From contig NZ_CP032543.1 in the NCBI RefSeq assembly GCF_003610995.1, positions 620,001 to 684,000 of the forward strand: 64,000 nucleotides of DNA. Direction: 5' to 3'. Numbering within the stretch: the first letter of the stretch is position 1; each line of letters opens with the position of its first letter. Of the stretch, positions 21,313 to 31,886 are shown in pieces. Under the pieces are notes generated by a model. It did no database searches, was not told the DNA's origin, and saw nothing but the letters and a program-made list of their open reading frames with translations. The DNA is from Streptomyces griseus subsp. griseus (lineage in GTDB: Bacteria > Actinomycetota > Actinomycetes > Streptomycetales > Streptomycetaceae). Both the position numbers and the translations under genes were made by a program.

Positions 21313-22190
21313 CTCAGCCCCGTCTCCCCCGGGGCGGCACGATCGGTCCTACCCTGCTCGATCACGCCCGCCCCGTATCACCCATACCCACGCTCCGCCG
21401 GAGCGTTCCCTCCTCGGAGTCTGGCGGCACGGAAGGGCGCCGACCGGCCGAACGGGGATCCGTCACCCTTGGCGCAGACGCCCGATTCCCTTCGGCGACG
21501 GCAGCTCTGTCCGGTAACCACACCTCGTCGGCGAGGTCTGCCATGCCTCCCGCATCCGGGCCGCGGCCTCCTCCAACCGCGGGGCGTGGAGAGCAGGCGC
21601 GCAGCGTCGCCGCCGCTCTCAACCGGTCGATGCCGGCCGAGTGCCATCCCCAGCTCAGCCCTGCTCGGGGCGGTGAAGGAAACCGGGCACCCAGCGAACG
21701 GGAGCACCGGCCGGAAAGAGCGTCACCCGTACGCCGAAGTCGATCAGGATTCCCTTTAGCGCCTGTACATCCGCTGCACGGAACCAACGGTCGGCGACCG
21801 TCTCGCCGGTCGGCCGCCGGACCATGCCGGGCTGCCGCCATGGTTCAGCCTCGAGAGCGTCGAGCTCCCGTCCCGGCGCGGCACACCAGTCCCGGAAACC
21901 ACACGGCGGCGTGCAGGCCGGCCGCCGGAGACCTCCCAGTCGTCCGCCCAGCCGATGGTGTAGGCCCCGACGGCGGCGGCCGTGAGCACATGCTCGCACT
22001 GGCGCTCAGGCGAAGACGTCGCCAGCTTCACGCGCGACGGCCGCCGCACTCCGAGCAGGCACTTGCCGCATCCGTCGTAATGTTCGTTCGACCACGTTGA
22101 GGTCCGCACCGCGCAGGTCTTCTCTCCGCTCAAGCGCGCGCACAGTACGGAGAATCAGCCGGCACACCCCAACTGAACGATCTTGTTCAG
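21313..22190. other. 0.9-kb gap with a possible broken gene
   Basis: No intact gene. On the minus strand two overlapping frames (22133 to 21756, and 21999 to 21655) together look like one frameshifted reading frame: the first contains ERQCEHVLTAAAVGAYTIG and the second ALKGILIDFGVRVTLFPAG. I cannot assign a family. The upstream end (21313-21420) should hold the promoter of the cis-prenyltransferase gene. Confidence 0.3.
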
Positions 22191-22258
22191 CCGAGGAAGC
22201 TCAGACGAACCCAACGGTCCGGATTGTCCCGGTTCGCGTCCACCGAACTCCGTCAGGA
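22191..22258 (-). repeat. Relic repeat copy B, joined to truncated arsT
   Basis: Second copy of the 68-bp remnant described at 16181. It abuts the truncation point of the arsT fragment: homology to thioredoxin reductase stops at about 22268 and the copy begins about 10 nt later. In the joined sequence the relic frame ends NRDNPDRWVRLSFLG then TGA. Confidence 0.6.
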
Positions 22259-22267
22259 CCGACCGAG

Positions 22268-22468
22268 ATGTTCTCCATCAGGACCGGCCCGTCGACGCCG
22301 TCGGGGAAACAGGGAAGTTCTCGACCTCGGTGGTGGTCGCGAGGGAGCCGCCGACGATGACGCTGCTGCCGAACAGCGAGGGCTTCAGCTGGGCGCGGGC
22401 GGTGCAGAGCACGGCGGTGCGCCGACGGGGCCGGAGTCAGTGATGACGACGTCACGTATCTCGCTCAC
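22268..22468 (-). pseudogene. arsT: Truncated thioredoxin reductase of the ars operon (arsT)
   Basis: The GTG at 22468 overlaps the arsC stop (GTGA) and begins SEIRDVVITDSGPVG, the N-terminal FAD motif of TrxB/ArsT with damage (GSGPAG expected). A frameshift follows, after which another frame reads GGSLATTTEVENF and then CFPDGVDGPVLMEN, all typical ArsT residues. Homology ends there, roughly 65 codons into a protein of about 320. The rest has been lost by a deletion joined to the repeat relic. Intact ArsT regenerates the thioredoxin that reduces ArsC. Confidence 0.82.
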
Positions 22469-22887
22469 GCCGCCGCCTCCGGCTTCGCCGGGGCGATCTC
22501 GGCGATCAGGCCCTCGACGAGGGTCTTGATCTCGTCGCGGATCGGGCGGACGGCGTCGACACCCTGGCCGGCGGGGTCCTCGAGCTTCCAGTCGAGGTAG
22601 CGCTTGCCGGGGAAGACGGGGCAGGTGCCTCCGCAGCCCATGGTGATGCAGACATCGGACTCGCGGACCGCGTCGACGGTGAGGATCTTCGGCGTCTCCT
22701 GGGAGATGTCGATGCCAGCCTCGGCCATGGCCTTGACTGCGGCCGGATTCACGGCGGCGCCCGGGTTGGAGCCGGCGGAGCGGACCTCGACGCGGTCGCC
22801 GGCCAGGTGGGTCAGCCACGCGGCGGCCATCCGGGAGCGGCCGGCGTTGTGGACGCAGACGAACAGGACGGACGGCTTGTCGGCCAT
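22465..22887 (-). CDS. arsC: Thioredoxin-dependent arsenate reductase ArsC
   Basis: Reduces arsenate to arsenite using the low-molecular-weight phosphatase fold. 140 residues, full length. The P-loop CVHNAGRSR lies near residue 11, and the second redox cysteines are in CITMGCGGTCPVFPG (around residue 80-90). It is transcribed away from arsR across a 95-bp gap and overlapped a downstream arsT, now truncated. No arsenite exporter gene remains next to it, so resistance from this locus alone should be weak or need an exporter elsewhere. Confidence 0.93.
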   Translation of the reverse strand: MADKPSVLFVCVHNAGRSRMAAAWLTHLAGDRVEVRSAGSNPGAAVNPAAVKAMAEAGIDISQETPKILTVDAVRESDVCITMGCGGTCPVFPGKRYLDWKLEDPAGQGVDAVRPIRDEIKTLVEGLIAEIAPAKPEAAA

Positions 22888-22948
22888 GGTGATCGTTCTT
22901 TCTCGTCGCAGGGCGGAACCCAGCCGCCAATGACTTCAGCCCCCACTG

Positions 22949-22989
22949 GTATCAGCGAGTGATGATGTGACAGTATCAGTGCATGCTGA
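22949..22989. promoter_or_regulatory. Candidate ArsR operator region
   Basis: Two direct GTATCAG repeats (22949-22955 and 22973-22979) and a dyad TCAG-N6-CTGA (22976-22989) overlap the arsR start and lie in the gap between divergent arsC and arsR. Position suits autoregulation by ArsR; the sequence assignment is inference. Confidence 0.4.
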
Positions 22990-23549
22990 CTTCAGTCGAT
23001 CCTGATGTGATCCGGGTGCTGGGCGATCCGCTCCGCCTGCAGATCGTGACCCTGCTGGCGCGCGAGACGCTCTGCACGACGCACTTGGTCGAGGAGACCG
23101 GGGCCAGGCAGACCAACCTGTCCAACCACATGAAGGTGCTGCGCGAGGCCGGGATCGTGGAGACCGAGCCGTGCGGCCGCTTCACCTACTACAAGCTCAA
23201 GCCCGAGGTTCTTACCAGCCTGTCCGAGCAGTTCGCCGCACTGGCCGACTCCGCCCGCACCGCGTCCCCGTCGTACGCGTCGGCGCGGCCGTCGCCGCCC
23301 TCGGCTCCCCGCTCTCCCTCATCCTCGGCGTCTCCCGCACCACCCTGGCCATGGCCCGCGACCACCACCTCCCCCACGCCCTGGCCGCCGTCCACCCACG
23401 CTTCAAGGTCCCCCACCGGGCCGAACTCCTCGTCGGCGCCGTCGTCGCCGTGGCCGCCGCGACCACCGACGTACGCGGAGCTATCGGGTTCTCCTCCTTC
23501 GGCGTCCTCGCCTACTACGCCATCGCCAACGCCTCCGCCTGGACCCTGA
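22983..23549 (+). CDS. arsR: ArsR-family repressor, 3' end fused to foreign sequence
   Basis: The first 94 residues are a normal winged-helix ArsR repressor: VLGDPLRLQIVTLLARETLC, then the metalloid-binding/recognition region CTTHLVEETGARQTNLSNHM and the wing FTYYKLKPEV. After residue 94 (LADSARTA) the frame runs into DNA that in another frame encodes an APC permease, giving a Pro/Ser-rich tail of about 94 residues without domain character. So the native 3' end has been replaced at about 23262. The DNA-binding and dimer parts are intact, so the repressor may still work. Confidence 0.85.
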   Translation: MLTSVDPDVIRVLGDPLRLQIVTLLARETLCTTHLVEETGARQTNLSNHMKVLREAGIVETEPCGRFTYYKLKPEVLTSLSEQFAALADSARTASPSYASARPSPPSAPRSPSSSASPAPPWPWPATTTSPTPWPPSTHASRSPTGPNSSSAPSSPWPPRPPTYAELSGSPPSASSPTTPSPTPPPGP

Positions 23550-23725
23550 CCCCCGCCGAAGGCCGCCCGGCCCGGATCATCCCAGTCACCGGGCTGACCG
23601 GCTGCCTCGTCCTGGCCTTCGCCCTGCCGCCGTCCTCCGTGCTCACCGGAGCCGCCGTCCTCCTCATCGGCGCAGCCACGTACGGCATCCGCCTCATCAG
23701 CACACACAACCAAAAGCGCATCTGA
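23262..23725 (+). pseudogene. 3' fragment of an APC-family amino acid permease
   Basis: In the frame ending at 23725 the sequence from about 23262 reads VVRVGAAVAALGSPLSLILG, MARDHHLPHALAAVHPRFKV and AIGFSSFGVLAYYAIANASA, the C-terminal third of an APC-superfamily permease with about four helices and a short tail. The upstream two thirds are missing and replaced by arsR. It cannot make a transporter. Confidence 0.8.
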
Positions 23726-23887
23726 TCAGATTTTCGCGCCGATGTAGGTGACATGTCCTTTGGCCGCTCCGCCGAAGCCTGAACCAGTCGACAGCGTCCC
23801 GCACGCGCATCGCTGAGAGCGCCATCAGCCGCATGATCATCTCTGGAGGGCCCGTCGGCAAGGCAAGGCGGCGGGGCACCGTCACGG

Positions 23888-24514
23888 TCACACTTCGGGA
23901 TTCCTCCCTTGCTCGGTACCGGCGCGAGCCGCCTCGATCAGCTCCCGGTGCTGCCGGCTCAACCCTGCCTGTACGGCGCTCGCCAGCACCCGAGCGGCGA
24001 CGCCGACCAGCAGCAGCCCTCCTGCCATCTGCACCATCGTCAGCACCCGTCCCGTCTGGGAGCGTGCCGTGATGTCGCCGAAGCCGACAGTGGCGAATGT
24101 CGTCAGAGTGAAGTATAGGGCGTCCGTCCTGTTCAGCATTTCACTGAACGATCCAGGCTCGGAGCGCTCCAGCAGGTAGTAGGAGGCCGCGAAGAGGACC
24201 AGGAAGAGCACAAGCGTCGCAGCCAGGCCCTCGACGGCCCTCAGACGTGGAAAGGGGGAACGTGTGATGGCTCGAACCTCCCAGCAGAACACCAGCAGGA
24301 CGGCGAGCAGGCCGGATGTCAACAGCACCGCTGTACCGGGCGTGAGTCGCTGGTCCAGAGGCAGCAGGTAGTAGGCAGTGACAAGCCCGACGGCGACGGC
24401 CCCAGCACGCGCAACCGCGACCACCGCTGCCCCTTTGCGAGAACGACGCCCGCCATCGGGGACCGGCCCTGAAGAGGTGCCGCCCCGGTTGCCTCCAGAG
24501 GTCTCTTCGCTCAT
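23888..24514 (-). CDS. Two-transmembrane potassium channel (Ion_trans_2)
   Basis: 208 residues. Two N-terminal helices (about 28-48 and 57-77) precede a pore module with helix (VEGLAATLVLFLVLFAASYY), pore loop and selectivity filter TFATVGFGDIT (near residue 148), and a final helix VLTMVQMAGGLLLVGVAARV. The TVGFGD filter defines K+ selectivity. No RCK domain follows. ATG 24514 begins MSEETSGG; the much longer frame upstream is antisense to the CBS gene. Divergent from the CBS-BON gene over a 276-bp gap with a large palindrome. Confidence 0.88.
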   Translation of the reverse strand: MSEETSGGNRGGTSSGPVPDGGRRSRKGAAVVAVARAGAVAVGLVTAYYLLPLDQRLTPGTAVLLTSGLLAVLLVFCWEVRAITRSPFPRLRAVEGLAATLVLFLVLFAASYYLLERSEPGSFSEMLNRTDALYFTLTTFATVGFGDITARSQTGRVLTMVQMAGGLLLVGVAARVLASAVQAGLSRQHRELIEAARAGTEQGRNPEV

Positions 24515-24710
24515 CTCATGCCTCTTCGTCCTGTCGGAGCCGGGTAAGAGCGTTTTCCCGCATCTCGCCTCCCTGCCTCGCCGACAGCCCGTGACAACCC
24601 GGACGGGCGATCCGGCAGAGGCGGCCTCGAAAGTCGACGTACCCCCGCGATGCTTCGGAGGGAAGCAAGCACCCTCGTCCCCGCGACCGGAGCGAGCCGA
24701 TAGCCGACCG

Positions 24711-24746
24711 GCGCGCGGCAGGGGCCGGTCGGCCCCTGCCGCGCGC
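24711..24746. promoter_or_regulatory. 36-bp perfect palindrome containing a DevR-like box
   Basis: Arms GCGCGCGGCAGGGGCCG and its exact complement flank a GT centre. The core GGGCCGGTCGGCCCC (24722-24736) is one of several related 15-mers found in the promoter gaps of this stress island. The centre lies 62 bp before the CBS-BON start. It could also form a cruciform or an RNA hairpin, but its place between divergent genes argues for an operator. Confidence 0.5.
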
Positions 24747-24790
24747 CCGGGGGACGTCAGAGACTGGACAGTGGAAAGGAGGAGGTCATC

Positions 24791-25414
24791 GTGTCCGTCA
24801 CTCCGCACACAGTCAGTGACGTCATGTCCCATGCCCCCGTCGCCGTCGGCAGCCACGCCTCCTACCGACAGGTGGTGGAGCTGATGGCGGAGTCGAAGGT
24901 CAGTGCGCTGCCGGTGCTCGCGGGCGAAGGACGTGTCGTCGGAGTGGTCTCGGAAGCAGATCTGCTTCACAAGGAAGCCCTTCGTGGGAGTGGTCCGCCT
25001 GCCGCCGCGCAACTCGACGAAGCTTTCAAGGCCGCCGCGGTGCTGGTGGAGGACCTCATGTCCAGCCCGGCAGTCACCGTGCACGCGGACGCCCCACTCG
25101 CCGAGGCGGCCCGCATTATGGCGCGCAAACACGTCAAACGTCTTCCGGTGGTCAACGCGGAGGACATGTTGGAAGGAGTCGTCAGCCGAGGCGATCTCCT
25201 CAAGGTCTTCCTCAGACCGGATGAGGATCTCCTCGCCGAGATCAGAAGAGAGGTACTCGAACCGATCTCCCCACCGTCGGATCTCGACGCCACGGTGGAG
25301 GAGGGCGTGGTCACCTTGAAGGGCTCTGTGGCGGACCGTTCCATGGTGCCCGTCCTGGCCAAGGCCGCCCGGGCGGTCGAAGGAGTCGTGGACGTCAGGA
25401 TGGATCTCGGGTAG
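24791..25414 (+). CDS. CBS-domain pair with C-terminal BON domain
   Basis: 207 residues: two CBS motifs (VSDVMSHAPVAVGSHASYRQ and VEDLMSSPAVTVHADAPLAE) forming a Bateman module, then a BON segment (LDATVEEGVVTLKGSVAD) at the C-terminus. Bateman modules sense adenine nucleotides or redox state; M. tuberculosis Hrp1 (a DosR-regulon protein) is a CBS-only relative. GTG 24791 is preceded by a strong GGAGGAGG site. One of three such paralogues in the window (others at 31887 and 39536). Confidence 0.9.
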   Translation: MSVTPHTVSDVMSHAPVAVGSHASYRQVVELMAESKVSALPVLAGEGRVVGVVSEADLLHKEALRGSGPPAAAQLDEAFKAAAVLVEDLMSSPAVTVHADAPLAEAARIMARKHVKRLPVVNAEDMLEGVVSRGDLLKVFLRPDEDLLAEIRREVLEPISPPSDLDATVEEGVVTLKGSVADRSMVPVLAKAARAVEGVVDVRMDLG

Positions 25415-25532
25415 CCGCATCCCTATCGGCCGTCGGAGATCGACGGGCCGGTCCACCGCGTGCACCCCAACCTTCCCTCCTGGGACAATGGCAAAAGGGC
25501 TCAGCAGTCGCATCCGATGGCAAGGACCGGAG

Positions 25533-26225
25533 ATGGGCGATACACCAACTCACACCGACACCGCCGTGACGCGCATTTTCCTTCTGGACGACCACGAAGT
25601 CGTTCGCCGTGGACTGCGGGACCTCCTGGAGGCCGAGCAGGATCTCGTTGTCGTCGGCGAGGCGTCCACAGCGGACCAAGCCCTGGCCCGCGGGCCGGCG
25701 CTGAGACCCGACGTAGCCGTACTCGATGTCAGGTTGCCCGACGGGAACGGCATCGCTGTCTGCCGGGAACTGCGATCACGCATGCCCGACCTCGTGTGCC
25801 TGATACTCACCTCGTTCGACGACGAGGACGCGCTTCTCGACGCGATCATGGCGGGCGCGGCCGGCTATGTGCTCAAGCAGATCAACGGTTCGGATCTGGT
25901 GTCGGCCGTCCGTACCGTGGCATCAGGACGGTCCATGCTCGACCCGTCGACCACTGCCAGGCTCATGCGGTCCCTGCGCGAGGCCGAGGCGGATGCGCCC
26001 CCGGAGGACGAGCGGCTCGCTGTCCTCTCCGAGCGCGAGCGCTCCGTTCTCGATCTCATCGGCGAAGGACTGACCAATCGGCAGATCGCCAAGCGGCTGT
26101 ATCTGTCGGAGAAGACCGTCAAGAATCACATTTCCCGTCTGCTCGGGAAGCTCGGGGTCGAGCGGCGGGTGCAGGCAGCTGTCATTTCAGCCGAGGCCCG
26201 GGAACATCGGCAGCGCGGGCAGTGA
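25533..26225 (+). CDS. devR: NarL/LuxR-family response regulator, DevR/DosR-like
   Basis: 230 residues. Receiver domain with acidic pocket LLDDHEVVRRG, phosphoacceptor Asp in AVLDVRLPDGNG and Lys in YVLKQING; then a LuxR-type helix-turn-helix LSERERSVLDLIGEGLTNRQ / IAKRLYLSEKTVKNHISRLL. It lines up well with mycobacterial DosR and with OsdR-like regulators of Streptomyces. ATG 25533 follows an AGGACCGGAG site; the upstream in-frame start at 25488 lacks one. It converges on the DevS-like kinase gene (33-nt gap), so the two are not one operon. Probable activator of the surrounding stress genes (inference from gene content). Confidence 0.88.
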   Translation: MGDTPTHTDTAVTRIFLLDDHEVVRRGLRDLLEAEQDLVVVGEASTADQALARGPALRPDVAVLDVRLPDGNGIAVCRELRSRMPDLVCLILTSFDDEDALLDAIMAGAAGYVLKQINGSDLVSAVRTVASGRSMLDPSTTARLMRSLREAEADAPPEDERLAVLSERERSVLDLIGEGLTNRQIAKRLYLSEKTVKNHISRLLGKLGVERRVQAAVISAEAREHRQRGQ

Positions 26226-26258
26226 GTGCGCCCTCCGGGCTCGGTGAGCGGCTTCACG

Positions 26259-28055
<1,797 letters not shown>

Positions 28056-30704
28056 CTAACTCTCGGGCTCGATCTCCTCATGTCGGGCCTGTTCGGCTCC
28101 ACGCTGGTGGAGGTGTCGCGCATTCCCGGAGCGGAAGCCGAAGCGCGCGAGCCTGGCCGCAAGGAATCCTGCCGGGGCACAGGCGATCGCCAGGGCGGCG
28201 GCCCTCCACCCCAAGGGCTCCGTGTCCAGTACGGCAACCAGCGGCGGGAGGTAGAGCGCGGCCGCGGCCAGCAGCGCGGAGGCCAGGACGGAAACCAGGA
28301 GGAACGGGTTCTCCGCCGTCATGGGCCGGTCCCGGAGGCCGATGACCACTCCCAGCTGGGCGGCGAGGAGGGCCAGGAAGAGGACGCTCTGCCACGGCTC
28401 GTCCCAGGCCCGAGCCGCAAGCCCGGCACTGAGACTGACTACGGTGACGACAGCTGCTGTCAGCGACAACTGTTGCCAGGCACCCCCTCCCAGAATGTGC
28501 TGGTCCGCCCGGCGCGGGGGACGTCGCATCACTCCCGGGGAAGCCGGCTCCGCTCCCATGGCCACGCCGGTCAGCCCGTGGGTCAGAAGGTTGATCCAGA
28601 GGATTTGTCCGGCGCTCAGGGGCAGGGGGAGGCCCAGGAGTGGTCCGATCAGCATGACGAGTATCTCCGCCGCACCGCCCGCCATACCGTAGACGAGAAA
28701 TCGCCGGATGTTGTCGAACACCCGGCGCCCCTCTTCGACCGCGGCGACCACGGTCGACAGCTCGTCGTCCGTGAGCACGAGGTCCGCCGCCTGGCGGGCG
28801 ACCTCGGTGCCGCGTCCGCCCATGGCGATGCCAATGTCGGCCTGGTGGAGTGCCGGGCCGTCGTTGACGCCGTCACCGGTCATCGCGGTGATCGCGCCGC
28901 GGGCACGCCAGGCGGCCACGATGTCCAACTTCTGCTGCGGGTCCGTCCTGGCGAACACTCGCACCGCCGTGAGGTCGGGCACGCTTCCTGAGGCCACGTC
29001 CTCGCCGGTGACGACGTGATCGGCAGCATTCTGCGCTCCGAGCAGTTCGACGCGGTCGGCCACCGCACGCGCTGTGGCCGGGTGGTCACCGGTGACGAGT
29101 ATCGGTGTGATCCCCGCGGCCCTGCACGAAGCCAGCGTGGCGGTCGCGTGTGGTTTCGGTGGGTCACTCAATGCCACCAGGCCGAGCAGCCGGAGGTCTG
29201 TCTCCCCGGCCATGACCGGTTTCGGCGTCTTTTGGCGGGGGCCTGAGGCGACTGCGAGCACGCGGTACCCGTCCTCCGCGAACCGTGCCGCTTCCGCGCG
29301 CGCCAGACGCAGGGTCTCTGGGGAGTCGGTGAGAACCGAAGGAACGAGGACGGCTTCGGGAGCCCCTTTCAGACACACCAGAACGCCTCCGGAAGGCACC
29401 GTGTGGATGGTGCTCATCCTCCTGCGGACGCTGTCGAACGGTGCCTCCGCAACTCTGGGGTGGGTGGAGACCAGCTCTGTGCGGTCTGAGCACCCCACTT
29501 TGAGCGCGGCCGTGAGGAGAGCGCCCTCCATGGGATCACCGAGAGCCTCCCAGCGGCTGCCGGGGGACGCGGATGAGGGGGGCCTGAGGACGGCGTCGTT
29601 GCAGAGGGCCGTCGCTGTGAGCACTTCCTGTGCCTCATGCCGTTCTGCCGGACTCGCGGCCCGCCCACGGGCCAGAATGTCCCCCTCCGGTTCGTAGCCG
29701 ACCCCCTTGAGTTCGACGGTGCTGTGGGGCGTCCAGACGTGCTGGACCACCATGCGCCCCTCGGTCAGCGTCCCGGTTTTGTCGGTGGCAAGCACAGATA
29801 CCGAGCCGAGCGTCTCTACTGCGGGGAGCCGCCGCACCAGCGCATGGCGGGCTGCCATACGTCGTGCGCCGAGAGCCAGGGCAAGGGTGACGACGGCGGG
29901 AAGCGATTCCGGCACCGCGGCGACAGCGAGACTGATCGCGGTCACTGCCATCGTGCCCAAGGGCAGCCCTCGTATGAGTCCCTGCGCGAGAACCAGCACG
30001 CACAGGACCAGCGTCACCATGGCGAGCACGCGTCCAAGGGAGGCGAGCCGCAGTTGCAGGGGCGTGGGCCGACGCCGGTCGTCCAGGAGGGCGGCGATGC
30101 GACCGAGGGCGGACGCTCCCCCGGTGGCGGTGACGGTCGCGGCGCCTCTGCCCCGGACAACGACGGTTCCGGCATGCAGCGGCGCTCCCGTGTCCTTGTC
30201 CACGGAAACGGATTCTCCGGTGAGCATGGATTCGTCGACCAACAGTGCGGCCGCCTCGTCGAGCGCGGCGTCGGCGGCGACAATGTCTCCCTCGGCCAGG
30301 AGGAGGACGTCTCCGGGCACGACGGTGGCGGCGGGAACGTCGTGGTCCGTCCCCTCCCTACGGACCCGGGCGTGGGGCGCGGAGAGCGCGGACAGAGCCG
30401 CCACCGCATTGTCGGCTCGTATCTCCTGAGCGACACCCACCGTGGTGTTAACCACGATCACGAGTCCGATGACCACGGAATCGGCGTGATCACCGATCGC
30501 CAGGGTCAGGGCGACGGCTGCGATCAACACCATCACCAGCGGGTCCCCGAGCTGGGCGAGGACCCTGGAGTAGAGCGGGCGCGCCTTTCGGACGGCGACT
30601 TCGTTCCGCCCCACCTCGACAAGCCGATGTGCTGCCTCGGCTCGGGTGAGCCCCGGCGTCCGACGGCGAAGACCGACGTCCGTTCGATCCTCCGCAGAAG
30701 ACAT
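28056..30704 (-). CDS. P2-type cation-transporting ATPase (PacL/CtpF-like)
   Basis: 882 residues. Actuator motif LVDESMLTGES, transmembrane motif VPESLPAVVTLALALG, phosphorylation site [12 protein letters not shown] and hinge [12 protein letters not shown]; about ten helices. The N-terminus keeps the cation-ATPase N domain (GLTRAEAAHRLVEVGRNEV). PESLP and overall length point to the P2 (Ca2+/Mg2+ or Na+) group; the ion is unknown. M. tuberculosis ctpF, a DosR-regulon gene, is of the same kind. It starts 10 nt after the USP stop, so it is in one operon with the USP and the kinase. Confidence 0.9.
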   Translation of the reverse strand: MSSAEDRTDVGLRRRTPGLTRAEAAHRLVEVGRNEVAVRKARPLYSRVLAQLGDPLVMVLIAAVALTLAIGDHADSVVIGLVIVVNTTVGVAQEIRADNAVAALSALSAPHARVRREGTDHDVPAATVVPGDVLLLAEGDIVAADAALDEAAALLVDESMLTGESVSVDKDTGAPLHAGTVVVRGRGAATVTATGGASALGRIAALLDDRRRPTPLQLRLASLGRVLAMVTLVLCVLVLAQGLIRGLPLGTMAVTAISLAVAAVPESLPAVVTLALALGARRMAARHALVRRLPAVETLGSVSVLATDKTGTLTEGRMVVQHVWTPHSTVELKGVGYEPEGDILARGRAASPAERHEAQEVLTATALCNDAVLRPPSSASPGSRWEALGDPMEGALLTAALKVGCSDRTELVSTHPRVAEAPFDSVRRRMSTIHTVPSGGVLVCLKGAPEAVLVPSVLTDSPETLRLARAEAARFAEDGYRVLAVASGPRQKTPKPVMAGETDLRLLGLVALSDPPKPHATATLASCRAAGITPILVTGDHPATARAVADRVELLGAQNAADHVVTGEDVASGSVPDLTAVRVFARTDPQQKLDIVAAWRARGAITAMTGDGVNDGPALHQADIGIAMGGRGTEVARQAADLVLTDDELSTVVAAVEEGRRVFDNIRRFLVYGMAGGAAEILVMLIGPLLGLPLPLSAGQILWINLLTHGLTGVAMGAEPASPGVMRRPPRRADQHILGGGAWQQLSLTAAVVTVVSLSAGLAARAWDEPWQSVLFLALLAAQLGVVIGLRDRPMTAENPFLLVSVLASALLAAAALYLPPLVAVLDTEPLGWRAAALAIACAPAGFLAARLARFGFRSGNARHLHQRGAEQARHEEIEPES

Positions 30705-30714
30705 GACGGTCCGC

Positions 30715-31578
30715 TCACAAGGCAGGGACCGTGACCACAGGGCAGTGGGCCCGGTGCAGAAGTCCGTGCACGACGGATCCGAGCCTCATCCCCGTATAGC
30801 CGCCTTCACCTCGCCGCCCCACCACGATGCCCTGTGTGTGCTCACCCGCTTTTGCCAAGACCTCGACCGGGGAGCCGATCTGCACATCGTGGTGCACCGG
30901 CACGTCGGGATACTGCTTCTCCCACCTCGCGACTGTCTCGTACAGCAGACGGCGCTGGTTGTGGAACAGCGTGTCCCCGGTACGAAGCGAGAAGACCGGA
31001 GGCTGCCAGACGGCTAGGGCGTACAAAGCGCATCCTCGGAGAGCGGCTTCCTCGAAAGCGAGGGCCAGGGCGGCGTTGGACGGCTCACTGCCGTCGACGC
31101 CCACCACGAGACGGGACGCATCCGGACTGCCGGCGCCCGGAGGGTCGCCCACGACGACTACTGGGCAGCGAGCCTGAGCGGTGAGCGGAATGACCACCGA
31201 GGCGGAACTGAGAATCTCTTCGGCACGGTGCAGATGCCGGGAACCCAGCACTACCAGACGCACACGGTGGGAAAGGAGCGCCAGTTGTCGCCCTGGGAAA
31301 CCGTCGAGGAGCGAACCGGTGATCTCGATATCGGGCCATCGTCCTTGCGTCCAGGAGATCGCGGCCTCCAGGGTCCGTCGGCCCTCCCTAGAGAGTGTCC
31401 AGTGGTGCGGGGCATCGTCGACGCGCTGGGTGTCGTGCAAAGGAGGGACGGACAGGGCTAGGCGAAGGTGCAGCCCGCGGAGGCGAGCCTCGTCGGCGCC
31501 CCAGGTGACGGCGGGGTGCCAGTCCCCTCGAGGGTCGACACCCACCACGACTTCCTGACGAATCTCTGCGCTGCTCAT
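30715..31578 (-). CDS. Universal stress protein, tandem UspA domains (1 of 4)
   Basis: 287 residues with two UspA domains. The first (VVVGVDPRGDWHPAVTWGAD) has a divergent, probably non-binding end; the second keeps the ATP motif GVVVGRRGEGGYTGMRLGSV in the form IVVGRRGEGGYTGMRLGS followed by CPVVTVPAL. ATG 31578 starts MSSAEIRQEVVVGVD; the frame upstream has no domain. First gene of the USP-ATPase-DevS run; its promoter region carries DevR-like boxes. Confidence 0.9.
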   Translation of the reverse strand: MSSAEIRQEVVVGVDPRGDWHPAVTWGADEARLRGLHLRLALSVPPLHDTQRVDDAPHHWTLSREGRRTLEAAISWTQGRWPDIEITGSLLDGFPGRQLALLSHRVRLVVLGSRHLHRAEEILSSASVVIPLTAQARCPVVVVGDPPGAGSPDASRLVVGVDGSEPSNAALALAFEEAALRGCALYALAVWQPPVFSLRTGDTLFHNQRRLLYETVARWEKQYPDVPVHHDVQIGSPVEVLAKAGEHTQGIVVGRRGEGGYTGMRLGSVVHGLLHRAHCPVVTVPAL

Positions 31579-31886
31579 AGCGTGCTCCGATGATCGCCAT
31601 CCTGGCAATGAACACCCCGACGAGTCCCCTTTACGGGAGCGCGCCTCACACCGAATGGGGTGACTCTTCCAGGCTGACAGCCGGTCTCCTTCTCGAGAGG
31701 GGCCGCCGGGTGCAAACCCGGGGACCGAAGGACCCATGCCGCAGGCGTCCCCCGGCGGGAGGAAGACACGGGGAACCGGTCGGCCTCCGGACGGGACCGT
31801 TCGGCCCCTCCAATTGGCATGCGGCGGTGTTCGAAGGTGGTACCGGAAGCGCTCCGCGCTGTGGGGATAAGTGGAGGCGCAGCAGG
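31579..31886. promoter_or_regulatory. Divergent promoter region with DevR-like boxes
   Basis: This 308-bp gap between the divergent USP and CBS-BON genes contains GGGACCGAAGGACCC (31721-31735), GGGACCGTTCGGCCC (31793-31807) and a poorer copy around 31771-31786. They share the form GGGMC-N5-GNCCC with boxes at 24722, 48441, 48460, 51251 and 51332. Box 31793 is centred 87 bp before the CBS start, and box 31721 is 150 bp before the USP start. Confidence 0.5.

Noticed and set aside
22976-22989. TGCATG core as a restriction or methylation motif of interest
   Set aside because: A single site overlapping the arsR start; better explained as part of the ArsR operator.
23726-23887. Minus-strand frame ending GGAAKGHVTYIGAKI
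   Set aside because: Looks like a protein C-terminus but no upstream coding sequence or family could be recognised; too short to call.
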